The translations under genes were made by a program, and so were the position numbers. Under the pieces are notes generated by a model. The model did not search any database. It saw only the letters and a list, made by a program, of their open reading frames with translations, and had not been told where the DNA came from. From Panax quinquefolius (Eukaryota; Streptophyta; Magnoliopsida; Apiales; Araliaceae), in the NCBI GenBank assembly GCA_020205615.1, contig CM035170.1, positions 58,604,486-58,668,485 of the forward strand: DNA of 64,000 nucleotides, written 5' to 3'. Every line of letters begins with the position of its first letter. Positions within the stretch are counted from its first letter, which is position 1. Shown here in pieces: positions 48,020 through 59,582 of this stretch.

Positions 48020-48470
48020 TCTCTTTTCGATTGTCGACTATGTAAGCTAAATATCCTACTACGACCTTGTCTTAATAACTTCGGCACGCATCATCGTCGA
48101 AACAACTTCGCTTGTCTAGGCGACTTCTTACCATAAAACACTGACCTTTGGCCAGTCATAAGGTTATCGCTTCTTTTTTGGCAATCAATTACAGACCCCG
48201 TAATTGAATAACCATCCATTCCCAATATAACGTCAAATTCCCCAAAGTCGAATAGGGATAAGATCTACGTTCATGATATTACCCTTAATATCCACTCTCT
48301 ACGGTTCTTATATACATACTTAACGAGGATTATTTCTCTATTCATAATTTCTATGTTCATGGGGTATTCCAACTCATCCTTAAGCAAATCTAAATTCTTA
48401 GCAAAGTCATCGGATATAAAGGAACAAGTAGCACCCGATCAAATAAAACATAAGCATTAATTTTATTGAT
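48020..48470 (-). pseudogene. Tekay-B aspartic protease region
   Basis: On the minus strand, after the zinc-knuckle region, the sequence reads ATCSFISDDFAKNLDL (about 48435-48390), the usual segment just after the protease active site, and FDVILGMDGYS (about 48235-48205) near its end. The D-S/T-G triad itself falls in AYVLFD-RVLL, a damaged form of VLFDSGAT, at about 48460-48430. Confidence 0.7.
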
Positions 48471-48559
48471 CGAAATGATACGACACCACATCACGAGGAG
48501 GCGAATCGCATCTGCATGCGTCGTGTTGAAAGTCTGGCGGTCGGTCGGTTTTGTTGCGG

Positions 48560-49618
48560 TTGGTCCGGTGATAGTCAAAGCGTTTCCACTTGTTGTTTCC
48601 CGGTTTCCTCTGATCCTGCCCTCCAGATCCTTCTTAGGGCGGTCTCTTGCCGGATGGTCCTTTGAACCACAAGTGAAAGCAAGCACCCTTCTTTGGGTTA
48701 GGGCAGGTTAGGTGCTATGTGGCCTTCTCGACCACAATTGTAGCACACTCTTTTTCCTTCATACAAACTCCCGATGAGCTTTCCATTGGTCGGGCATGCT
48801 TGATTCTTTTCTTGACTTCCTTGTTGATTCCCCAGATGATGAGTTGTCATTCCACCTTTTCTTGATTAAAATTTCCACCTCTGTGCCACTTCCACTAGCC
48901 TTGTTATTTCCTTCACTTTCCTCTTCTTCTTCTTCTTGATCTTGATTGTACTTGGTCACCGCATCGCTTCCACCTTGAGCGAGGATGGCCTTTTCCAGTA
49001 CTCTAGCAAAAGTTTTTATCTGAAACATTGATACTTTACTATATACCCAGGGCTTTAGTCCTTGTTCAAATCTTCTGGCTTTTCTCTCGTCCGTGTGTAC
49101 TTGATGCGGGGCGAACCTCGCCAACTCGTTGAATCTAGCCGCATAATCAGTGCAGCTCATATTTCCTGCTTCAATTCGGAAATTGAACCTCCATCTGGTT
49201 ACGTGGTGGTGTTGGAAATACATCTCGAAAAACATCTCTTTAAATCTCTCCCAGTAATTACACCTTCACCTCCACGAACTTTGTTTGCTTGCCACCAAAT
49301 AGCTAACTTGAGACTTGACATAAACGTTGCAAAAGCGGTCTTACGGTCTTCTCTAACCCTAGCGACGTCGAAAACCTTCTCCATTTCCATAACCCACGTT
49401 TGAGCCTCGATCGGGTTCATGGAACCTTTAAACTCTGGCGGTCCCACAGCCTTGAAATCTTTAAATGTAGTATTTGGTGGAGCTTGAGGTTGATTATTCA
49501 TTGCTCCGGTCGATAAGTTAACCAATTCTTTGAGCAGGATTAGCATTGGCGTTATTGTTGTTATTAAGTAGACTCTTCTGAAATTTGGTTGGCGTTGTTG
49601 TCTTCTTCTTGGCGGCAT
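48560..49618 (-). pseudogene. Tekay-B gag with zinc knuckles
   Basis: Starts at ATG 49618-49616 with the basic MPPRRRQQRQPNFRR. The capsid-like part has FKAVGPPEFKGSMNPIEAQTW (about 49470-49408) and after a shift YFQHHH... and YAARFNELARFAP (49140-49102), RRFEQGLKPWV: the Retrotrans_gag-type pattern W-x-F then F-x-x-L-x-R-x-xP. It ends with CYNCGREGHIAP (about 48750-48715) and TCGSKDHPARDRPKK (about 48675-48630), two CCHC-type knuckles each lacking its last cysteine. Overlapping frames at 49235/49199 show a frameshift near the middle. Confidence 0.85.
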
Positions 49619-50884
49619 AATTACATTTAAAATATATGCTTATTAAATCTCTATTAAATTCTCTAAATAGTTAAGACTTAACTCAACAATTTAATATAAT
49701 TATTAACACATTATCTCAAACAACTTGATATATATTCATTCAAATCAAAAGTTTTAACATCAAACGATAGCATCACTTTGCTATTTACATCAACTATCAC
49801 GAGATAAAGAATCCACGAGTTTAAATATTAAAATATTCCTTTGTTCATAACTACATCGAATTTACATCTAAAAATAATAGATTAAGTTTATCACATAAGT
49901 AAACAAATTCTATCATTTATGCATCGAAGTATTTGAATAGCCTTACTACGCTCCTCTTCCATGATCACGAGACATCGTCCTGCGATCCGGCATGTCGATG
50001 GAAGTCCTTGAAACTGGATGGGGTACCTCAAAACTTCGATCTGGGCCTCATCCATTGCATGATTAAGTGTAGAGTATGTCTCTCCCCAAGCTTTGCCTTC
50101 TTTGCACGACCATCCTCTTCTTCAAGATCGATCGACGACGCACGTGACTCTCTTACCCGACCTTCCTCTGCTATGATCGACCTTTTTCAGAGCTTTCCTT
50201 GATTCCTTCTTCAACTTTTCTATCTCCTCGGTCTTATCTTGGTTTGACCCTTCTCGTGGACCAAATCCCATTCTACATTTCCCGATCGTGAGTGAAGAGT
50301 CAAAATCTCCCTCTCCTTACTACTTTCGAGAGTAATGTCTGCTTGAATAATCGCTTGCTTCTTCGATCGGATCCTGCACCTCATCTCGTAACTCCACGTT
50401 ACGGTCATATAATATCGTACATCTCGGCATCAATGGAGTCTTTGTGGAAACTCCTCTTCTTCCTCTTCCTCTTCCTCTTCAAATTCCTCCTCAGGATCCT
50501 CCTCGGGATCGATCTCGGAGTTCATGCTCTGACCAACAACGGTGATCAATGGAGATGACTCCTCTCTGTACCAATTGTTCCCTAACGACATGAATGTCTC
50601 GGGGTTCCTCCTCTGTAGTCTTGTAGGTACTCGGGGTTCCTCCTCCCATTTCGACTAGTTCCTCCAACGTCGAGACATCCACGACAACAAAATTTTTGAG
50701 TTTTAGTTACTAAGTCGTACTAGTGAGCACATAATTTAACACATAAGCACATAAAGTCTTTTATTATCTTCAATGAATTACAAAATTCATTTCCTAGAAC
50801 TTCGATAAGAGTTTTCCATCACTATATTCTTCTTCTATAAAGGCTACTACCTAAGGTTGTTCCCCCACACTAAGGTTCATAACC
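49619..50884 (-). other. Tekay-B leader with a possible extra ORF before gag
   Basis: The 1.3-kb leader holds coding-like sequence on the minus strand: ATG at 50682 with MDVSTLEELVEMGGG, then in a shifted frame MNSEIDPEEDPEEEFEEEE (about 50525-50470) and a charged helical segment to about 50220, then further charged stretches to about 49930. Tekay-C and the deleted element have leaders of only about 180 bp, so this is an addition or a lineage difference. It could also be an N-terminal extension of Gag. I recognise no family. Confidence 0.4.
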
Positions 50885-50901
50885 TCTGACTTTGATACCA
50901 A
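50885..50901 (-). other. Primer binding site of Tekay-B
   Basis: TGGTATCAAAGTCAGAG on the minus strand, two bases after the LTR end; matches the 3' end of initiator tRNA-Met (TGGTATCAGAGC type) over most positions. Confidence 0.8.
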
Positions 50902-50903
50902 CT

Positions 50904-53790
50904 TGTGACACCCCCCAAATCCGGTACTTGATTCCACGAGTTTGGTGTTCATTGTCTGAAATATCATCTATCTATCTACCCATAATAAATGCAAACCATG
51001 CAATAGATAGAAATAAATCTTCCCCTTATGGGGTTACAACATCTGAATAATAAACATAATCCCAGGTCATACTAACCTTAAACATATGTGCGGAAACATA
51101 AACAAATAAGTCTTAAACAACATCATTAACTTAAGTCTTAAACATAAATACATCATCATATAAAACAACAAGTCTTCATCACTTGTTAATCTTGCCCTTG
51201 CCTTTGCTAGTAGAAGGCTCGTCGGACCTTTCGTTCTTAACTGCAATGTTATTATTACGCAAGAGTGAGCACTATTGCCCACAAGTAAAATAATGAAATA
51301 ATAATGTATAATAACATGCGAGTGAATCAAAGACTTCTGAAATAAAAGCTCAACTTTTGAATCAAGAATGAATAACAAGAATCAAAAAGATTTACGAGGG
51401 TCATAAGACCTTGAACTATGTCCTAGGTTATCAAGGGTTATACTTGAAACCTTTAACGATCGTAAGACTATGGACTCTTCTTCTCGTACTTAGGGGATCG
51501 ACCCTTAGTACCATCTTGTGCACAATATCTTAACGCTAACATAAAAGTAAATCCTATCGAGGTTGTTCATCTCGGTTTGACATTAGAGTCCACACCAAAG
51601 GAAGTTTGGTTTGGATAATTCAATAAGGGTTACGAAATTTAGAATGTTCATCAACTATGGACTAGTTGAATCAATAAGGTTCACTAGTCTAACAAGGTTC
51701 AACAATAATGATATTTAAATTGAATAATAATCTCAAAGGTATACTGATAGAACAATTATTGTATAACGATTCATACTTTGAAAAGATAATCAATCTTAAT
51801 ATAACAATTCAAACTTGAATAATAGTAATGAGAATTTACTCGAGGTAAATAATAAACTTGAATAATGATAACAAGTAGGGTTAGGAAACTTGCCTCGTGC
51901 GTAGATTACACGTTAATTAAACTCGTTCCTTGAATTTAATCCTACATATCATTTCCATTCACAATTATAGTTAATTATAACATAACTAATCATCAAAACT
52001 TCATTCTTTTTGTCTAACTTTGATTATGACTATACTTAGTCAATTTATCACATTCATTGTCACATAATTTACACTTCACGAATAACAAGCTAATTATGTA
52101 TTCAATAATTCAATCCACATGCAATTATGTTATTTACATGTTAAGCATCTATTTTAACATCTCATTATACTTCTAACATATTTCTATGTTCATTAAATTA
52201 AGTTAATATCACATTCTTGACTTAAACATTTTTAAAATTCATTTACGAACATTACGGTGAGTGGCTTTTATTTCTTTTTACTTTTTTATCTTGGTCTTGG
52301 CTGGCTTTACGGTGCCGGTGCTTGACTTTTGATGGCTTAGCTTTTGTGGTAATGAGTACTTGGACTTGCTGATTGCGAATTAAGCGAATTACTGGCGTTG
52401 GCGCTTGGCGACGTATCGAATTCAATTTTGATTCCCGATTCGCGAAAAATCACGAGTTCGTGAAATAAACTCTTACATGATTTCATTAATTTCACTAAAT
52501 TTAACATACCCACATGATATAATTCATACATAATCATTACCCAACATTTATAAAATGATTTTAACCCATTAAAACACATAATTACAAAATTAAAATATGT
52601 AAATTTCACTTTGTTCTTGATGTTCTTGAAGGTTTTGAACATAAATCATGAAAATTAATACTACTGGATTAGTTATAACAAGAATCCGTTCATTTAAGGT
52701 TTGGTCTCTTCATATCAACATGCATAATCAAATAAGAGTGAAAATTTTACAAAACATTTATGTTTGACATATTAAAATCACGTATAAGGCCATATGGCCA
52801 TATTCCATACTACTGTAAATTTTGAGGCCATATATACGACATATTTTATGAAAACTAATGATATGGTATACATAATATATATATATATATATATATAATC
52901 AAATACGATATGGTAACATTTAACACATATATAAACTTCATAATCATACCCTTTTCCCAATTACTGAGACTTTACAAAAGCTTTGAAAGCCGTTTTCATG
53001 AAAAACTTAAATGATGTAAAAAGAGAATTTGGGTTTGGAGAATTTACCCAGTATAGAGTAGTAGAAGAGATGATAAAGATGAACTCTTTCTCAAAATACT
53101 TCTTGATTCACTTCAATTTTCTCTCAAATCTCCTAAATTCTCTCTTGAATTTCTCAAATTCTCTCTCTAACTTTTTTATCGGACTTAGAAAAATGAAGAA
53201 ATAAAGAAGAATCGTATATCAAATAAAAGGCGAACGCGTGTTGTGGAATCGATTTACCCATCATGGGTTAAGCGCTAAATAACTCCACTTAGGGCCATAT
53301 TGGCTAGTTTGGCTAGCACAATTAAAAAAACTTTATATCATTTAATTTAATAAAATAACTCTTTTTATCAATATAGTTTAAATAAAATGTCACACTCACA
53401 ATTTTTTTAAAATAACTCAAATTAATTTATTTAATTTAAATTAAATAAAATAAAATAATAATTTATCATAAATTAATTCACATAATTACAAACATAATAT
53501 ATTAATTTTTCTCATTAATTAATTATATCAAATTAAATCTCTAATTAATTATATTATTCATTAATTAAAATAACATTAGGTTTATTAAATATTTCTTTTA
53601 ATTTAATAAACTCACATAATTATACAATACTTTGAATAATAAAATTCTCCACATTAATTTAATAAATATAACACATATAATTTAAATTAATCTATCACAA
53701 AAAATTACATCGATTAAATATTTAATCTAATAATTAAATCATCGAAAATATTTATTTAATTGAATAAATATTAAAATTAAATTACAAAAA
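50904..53790 (-). mobile_element. 5' LTR of Tekay-B (first ~20 bp missing)
   Basis: Pair of 42159-44990. In window orientation it starts TGTGACACCCCCC and its alignment with the other LTR stops at ATTACAAAAAT (53790), leaving out the last ~15-20 bp CTCGTTAAATCACA. The flank is then the inside of LTR-D. Carries the conserved peptide segment at 51179-51260. Confidence 0.85.
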
Positions 53791-54917
53791 TTTTAGGACC
53801 ATTAGATATTATTACGAGAAAATCGCCTCAAATTTTTGAAAACAAAGTGAGTGGTCCTTATCACCTAATAACATATTCACATGCTTATATTATATATATA
53901 TTATAATAATATTATTATTTAAATAATTATAATATATTATAATAATATATAATAATGAATATTTTATCGGAGGAGGTAATTATAATTCCACGTAAAATAT
54001 GTCAAACTTTCAACAATTATTTCATGCTAAAAATTCCTTCATTTAAATCAAAATTGAACCAATATCCACCACATAATAATTAATATTATAAGCTCACAAT
54101 ATCAACAACCAGATCATTCCCAGGAAAGAGGGGACTTTTCAATAAGGATTTATCCTTATTGGCGCGCAATTAGATGACCAAACCCCTTTCCTCGATAGAA
54201 TTTTCTAGACATTGTCAATAATGCTAACTAATAATATGAATAATTGTGTCGCGCCAATTATTGATTTAATAATGTAAAATATTATGCAGATGATACTGTG
54301 ACAACAATTGAATCAATAATATAAGAGAATGTGCAACAATTACTGTGGCAATTATTGAATAAAACTGAGTGCTTTCTCACATAAGCATCAATAATCCAAG
54401 ATATTGTACACTACCGTGTGCTACTATGTAACCACACGTATTACTGTACTTTTATCAACGGGTAATTCAACAGTTAACGGTAAAACTTTCGCCGTTATTT
54501 TTATAAAAAGATAATTTTACCGTTTTCTAACTCCGACAATAATTCTATTGTGGGGTCCACCAATGATTGTGTCGTCGTACGAATATTCATTGACAAAAAG
54601 AATATTCCCCGACCAAACAAATATTTTATAACAACTTGATTACTTTGCAAAATTTATAAATATTACCCACAACTATAACATTATAACAAATTCACACCTT
54701 AATATTCAAAAATATAATTCGAGAAAAATTAATCTTTATTCATAAAAGTTGGGGTCTTACAATTATGGATGGTTAGAGAGAATTTCTCATGGATGTAATC
54801 TCCTCCTAACCACCCGATGATATCCCGTTGTTGATTTGTTGATTTTATTACGGGATCAACTCCCTTTTCACCAATTATTTTATTGGGAGTTGTTTCATTT
54901 GATTTCTAGATCACCCC

Positions 54918-57900
54918 TGTAACATTCCAGAATTTTATTGTAATATTAAATATTTATTGAATTATATAAATATTTAATGGATGTATTTATTGTTGAATAA
55001 ATATTTGTTTCATTGATTTGATTTTATTTGGTTAGTTATTTGTTAAATAAATAATTAATGAGTTAAGGAAATTATTATTATATTGATATTTCAATTTGAT
55101 GGTTAATTATTTGTGTTGAGTTATGTGATTAAATGGTTTATTTAATTAATTATTATTTGAATTAATTAAATTAAGTATGAAAGCTTGATTAAATATAGTG
55201 TGACAATTAACTATATTATAAGGAGTATTAAAATAAATTAAAGTAGTTTAATTTAGTTTTACCCAAACAATGCTTAAGGATATAAACTCTTTAATTTTAA
55301 ATGATTTGCCAAACAAAGCCCTATGGCTTTTGGAATTCTTTTTAATTTTGAATTTTATAAACTAAATAAATAAAATATAAATAATATATATTAATTTGGT
55401 AACTGCTAATTTATTAAGGTCATTAGTAGGTGTATTATTATTTTTATGTTGGCTAGCCTATCAGTTAGTTTACGCTTAGTAGCTTAACTCTTATACTGAG
55501 GAAAGAAAGGAGAAAAAAAGAAGTTATAGAGGATTTTAGAGAGAATTGCAAGAGAGTTTTGAGAGAGAATTGAGAGTTGTACATTCTAAATAGTTCTAGC
55601 AAGGATTGCAAACAAATTGAAGGTATTGTATCTAAACCTTAGTATTATATATATATATATATATGTTCTTCGGCAAACTGTATATTTTCTGTGAATTGCA
55701 AATGTGTTGAATTGTTGTAGAAAACTGAATTATGGTGAGTATATGTGTTTATGATGCTAGAGTTTATGCTTAAACAAGAAATTGCATGCTAATTCGGTTA
55801 ACAGTAGAAGAAAAATGAACAATAGTGTATGTTTGTATGTATTTTTTCATATGGCTCATGTAAGTACCAATTTTGATGGTCAATGCATATGTTAAACTGT
55901 AAATTGAGTCTTGTATATGTTAGTTCATTAAGAAATGAGCATAACGCAATTTGAACGAAGCAATTTGGCCAAGTATAGAGATTACAGTGATGATTTTTGC
56001 AAGAGATGTCAAAAATGGAGTTTTAGTATGAAAATATGAATTTTGAGAAATTAAACTAGTTTTAGTTGATGTTAAATTGTTTTAATTTGTTGTAAATGTT
56101 AGCAAACATGTTTATAATTAGTTTATAACAATTGTTTGTGTTAATTTCACTGTTTGGTGGGTGAAATTCGTGTTAGTTGGGCTAAAAACGGCTACTGTTC
56201 ATGCCGTGTCTGCCTCTGTTTGTGCACCAGTAGCAGAATTTACCGGTGCCAACGCTAAAAATTAGCAGCAAGCAATAAATTAGCTATAGTCATCGTAAAT
56301 AATAATACGATATGAGACAGAGCGGTCTCATCGCTCTGACATTCTTTGGGATAGCGACATACGTTGGTCTAATGATGTGTTAGTATAATAAACATGTAAT
56401 AATATAGCTAAAATAGAATCGTGCTATGTGGTTAGTAGATTCAAAGTTTGAATGATTAGTAATTGATGAACGTTGTATATTAGAACTTAGTGAGCATGAT
56501 GATTAGTAAACAAGTTTTGTGAAGGTTAACACTTGTAATTTCTGATATGTGCATGGTATCTTAAGACTTGTGCAAAAATAATAAGTCTAACTAGAAATGC
56601 ATGTTATGTTGGAATGTGAATGTTAGTATATCTAATAGATGATAGTTCTAAACCTATATGTAGGTGAACGTGAGTTAATATTATAGCTTACACTCGAGGC
56701 AAGTTTCTAAACTTATCTTTTTACATTGTGCAAGTTTCTAAACCAACTTTTTAAATTGAGCAAGTTCTTGAACTCTACTCTTATAATAATTATGCAAGTT
56801 TCCTAACTCTATACCTTATTGAGCAAGATTACTTTCGTTGAACAAGTCCTTGTATCTAGATTATTTATAATGATGCAAGTTTTTCTAAATCTTGTCTCTT
56901 AACATTGAGGAATGTTATTGTTTCTAATTCAATTACAATTACGCAATTTCCTCTAACTCTACATTTTCATTGAGTTAGTTCTATTATTAAATTGGGCAAG
57001 TTTTTCCTAAACCTAAACTTGTTATTTTAGCATGCAAATACCTTTATTCTGATGAGCAAGTTTATCGTTCAAGTTATTACTTATTATGCATGCTTGATCT
57101 TAAATTCTAAGATTTTAACCTTAGCTTAGTGTTGTTCAAAGCAAGGTATGTGAATTATTCAACACTTATGTTATTAGATTATTCCTAAAGTATGAACTTA
57201 GAATGCAATGTTTATTCAGTTATGATTATTCCATAACATAGTATTGTTACCTTTTATTCAACTAATCCTTAGTTGATGTCCGTTGAATTCGAAATTATAT
57301 TGAAGTGTGTCCAAACAAAACTTACTTTGGTGCGGACTTGTAATCTTAATACTGAGATGAACAACCCTATTATTAGGGGTTTACGCTTAGCGTTGAAATG
57401 GTTGTGCACAATACATTGTACGAAGGGATGATCCCCCTAAGTACGTGGAGTCCTTATAGTCATATGACTGTTAAAGTTGAAAGATTACTTATAATTGTGG
57501 ACATAGTTCGTGGTCATTAGACCCTCAGTAGTATATTTTAGAATGTTAATAGAACATATCATTCAGTTCTATTGAGCCTATTATTTGGCAAATGTTGTAA
57601 AGTTTGTCCATTCTTATTTCAAGTGAGCTGTTTTTGCTCATTCTTGCTTATATAATTATTACAACTAAGGATGATAAGGTAGATGTACCTAGCACCAGTA
57701 AGGGAAAGGGGAAGATGAACAAGTATTGAAGACTTGTAATATGTTGACAATTATTTATCAGACTTTAAATTTGATTGATGTAATGAAGTATTTATTTAAT
57801 TTTCGCATTTGAATGATTGTAATTAAAGGTTAAATAACCTGGGATATATTTTTATTAATGTAATCATGTATGGGCAGGTTTTATTATTCAATTTTATTAT

Positions 57901-57984
57901 GATTGGGTAATTAGATATGAATGTTTTGATTAAGTGAACACCAAATCTTGAGGTAATGAAGTACCGAGATTTGGGGGTGTCACA
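54918..57984 (+). mobile_element. Solo LTR S3 (3.1 kb), TSD ACCCC, in Ogre-B gag
   Basis: Starts TGTAACATTCCAG, ends GGGGGTGTCACA; ACCCC at 54913-54917 and 57985-57989. The Ogre-B gag frame continues across it. No primer site or pol. Its 3' part matches S2: CCAAACAAAACTTACTTTGG, GAGATGAACAACCC, GATCCCCCTAAGTAC and the conserved peptide segment (57650-57729, stop TGA). Confidence 0.93.
56690..57080. repeat. Degenerate ~45-60-bp tandem repeat in solo LTR S3
   Basis: The word GCAAGTTTCTAAAC or close variants recurs about eight times (near 56699, 56730, 56760, 56795, 56876, 56944, 56997, 57054), usually preceded by ATTGA or ATTAT. Single or few copies are at the same place in S2 (30140), at 31605-31700, and in the Tekay-B LTRs. 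Confidence 0.65.
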
Positions 57985-58226
57985 ACCCCGCATACCCTTG
58001 ATTCATATCTAGCGGTGATGGGATCCCACCTTTTAGTAGACTGGTGTAGTTCTTTAAGCAGAACAACCAAATCTGTAATTTGTTTGCTTAATCCGTCGAA
58101 TTCTTTGCGAGAAACTGGATTAAGGTCAGTTTGGTCGGATGATGACATAATTGACTGTAGGCTTGCAGCCTTTTTGGATTTTGACCGGGTAGTAGGTCTG
58201 ATTGGTTCCCTGCAAAAGACTTGCAT

Positions 58227-58890
58227 AGTTTAGTCTTTAGGGAATGTGTGTATAATAACATGTTATGTGATGTGTCCGTTTTAGGAATTTTATCCTGCAA
58301 AACGGATGTCAGCTTTTTGTAATACAGGATAGCATGTTAAATATGTATATGTACGCATTTCTTTATATTTCTCATTACATGGAGATGAATATGGAATGAA
58401 ATTACAAGTAATTGATTTTACTAGTAATTTAAAATGAGAAAGCATGAAGAGACTTTCCTCCGTATTGGGTTTATCAAAGGCTGACCTATCTTAGGTTACT
58501 CTCGTGACTTTTTGGCATGAAGGTTCATAAATCAATGCAATTTACTCAACGGGAAATTAATCCGGTCTTTCAACTTGAGCAAATTTGGGTGGTGCCTTTC
58601 CTGAGCCTCGCGGGAATTAGTCTTCCTACGAGTCCAGTAATCAAACACCGATAAGATAGCCTCCTGGTGGAGGGACCACACAACATACATTCACATACAT
58701 CGCGTCTTACAGTATGAAAATGATGACATGTGCGAAGCACTAATATCACAAGCAGATATGGTGCAAAGCACTAAGTGCAATAAGTAAATGCATTCGTACG
58801 CATTCATCATAAATGTAAATGCAACATCCACACACAAGCAGATAATAGTTTTGAAAAAATTGGAATAACGGCTTAAGTCCTCTTACTGGA
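58227..58890 (-). other. Leader of Ogre-B between primer site and gag
   Basis: 664 bp with no supported ORF. Contains repeated GTAAATGCA / GATGCATTC words near 58780-58830. Confidence 0.6.
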
Positions 58891-58910
58891 GTCCCCAACA
58901 GAGTCGCCAC
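58891..58910 (-). other. Primer binding site of Ogre-B (tRNA-Arg type)
   Basis: TGGCGACTCTGTTGGGGAC on the minus strand, immediately downstream of the LTR end (GTCGACA at 58912). This is the tRNA-Arg-complementary site reported for Ogre elements as I recall, with one base different. Confidence 0.8.
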
Positions 58911-58911
58911 C

Positions 58912-59582
58912 TGTCGACGTCGGGATTTTTAGTTGTCCCTTTCCGTTACTTGTTCTTTGGTGTTCTCATGTTAAGTGAGATTTGTTTGAAAAAACAAGTG
59001 AAAAAGGTCCGAATATGTATAATGTCGACGATGGATCGTTAAGAGTCTCCAGTTGGTTTTAAAGGGTTGTACCAACACAACTGGCCAAGAAAGGTTTGCA
59101 CATCGACCCAAAGTGATGTGACAATCGCCAAACTGGTCGGTGAAACCGAGGTTCATTAGGGTCCGGGGACTTGATTATGCGGAGGAAAGGTGTTAGGCAC
59201 CCCTGAAATCAGTGTTACCTCGGTGACCGCCTCTTTTCAAGAAACTATTATCGGAATGTGTGTGTGTGTGGGTCAATGTGCTATTTATTTAAAAGTGGTG
59301 TGAGGACTCGTTCGCACCTATATACACAGGGTTTGAATTTATGTAAAAATTCAATTTTTAGCAAGATCTGGCAGTGATGTTTTATAAAAGAGGTTTTTCA
59401 AACCCTTGTGCTCAATAGTAAATGAGACATTTACACTTCCATTTTATTAAGTGTTCGGCTTGATTGATTTTATTTTTTCGAGATGCGAAGCATCTATAAG
59501 AAAATAATGTACAAAATAATGCCGATTTCCTCGTGGGTATGAAAATTATTTGAGGAAATTCAGACACCGCGGATAAATTTAC
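58912..59582 (-). mobile_element. 5' LTR of Ogre-B, partial
   Basis: 671 bp of LTR 3' end aligned to 28141-28370 and 31178-31594 of Ogre-A. It is cut at 59582 by Tekay-C; the remainder should follow Tekay-C beyond the window. Confidence 0.8.

Larger units (their letters stand above)
42159..53790 (-). mobile_element. Tekay-B: nearly complete chromovirus, minus strand
   Basis: 5' LTR 50904-53790, primer site 50901-50885, leader with possible extra ORF, gag, protease, RT, RNase H, integrase, chromodomain, polypurine tract 45000-44991 and 3' LTR 42159-44990. All domains are present in canonical order over 5.9 kb, but every one is frameshifted. The LTRs are close to identical over long AT-rich blocks. 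The 5' LTR lacks its first ~20 bp; no TSD can be paired, so its right edge was altered after insertion. Confidence 0.92.
39820..54760 (-). mobile_element. LTR-D: chromovirus LTR split by further insertions, near-TSD ATTAC/ATTAT
   Basis: Left piece 39820-39955 starts TGTGACGCCCCC; right piece about 53791-54760 ends GTTGGGGTCTTACA. Both match the ends of the Tekay-C LTR (62510 and 59583). Flanks are ATTAC (39815-39819) and ATTAT (54761-54765), one mismatch, and the Ogre-B gag frame is continuous across, which supports a single insertion. The middle of LTR-D is missing. Confidence 0.75.
39755..58226 (-). pseudogene. Ogre-B gag N-terminal region, split by nested LTRs
   Basis: Exon-like pieces in the same frame: 58226-57985, 54917-54761 and 39819-39755. 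It starts at ATG 58226-58224 with MQVFCREPIRPTTRSKSKK; SRKEFDGLSKQITDLVVLLKE is a predicted helix. After solo LTR S3 the frame continues through one TAG (about 54907) with NETTPNKIIGEKGVDP and IIGWLGGDYIHEKFSL, and after LTR-D with NPIIGSPHPRSRMPREPP. Only one stop in about 150 codons, so these pieces are far better preserved than the pol genes here. Gag forms the particle; the capsid core would lie further downstream. Assignment rests on position after a Tat primer site. Confidence 0.65.
39755..59582 (-). mobile_element. Ogre-B: Tat/Ogre-type element, 5' part, minus strand
   Basis: Host pieces are 39755-39819, 54761-54917 and 57985-59582. Together, read on the minus strand, they give 5' LTR (59582-58912, cut by Tekay-C), primer site (58910-58891), leader (58890-58227) and the N-terminal part of gag. 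The LTR shares long blocks with Ogre-A. The short leader leaves no room for the extra ORF found before gag in Ogre proper, so Retand or another Tat group is as likely. Pol is not in the window. Confidence 0.85.
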
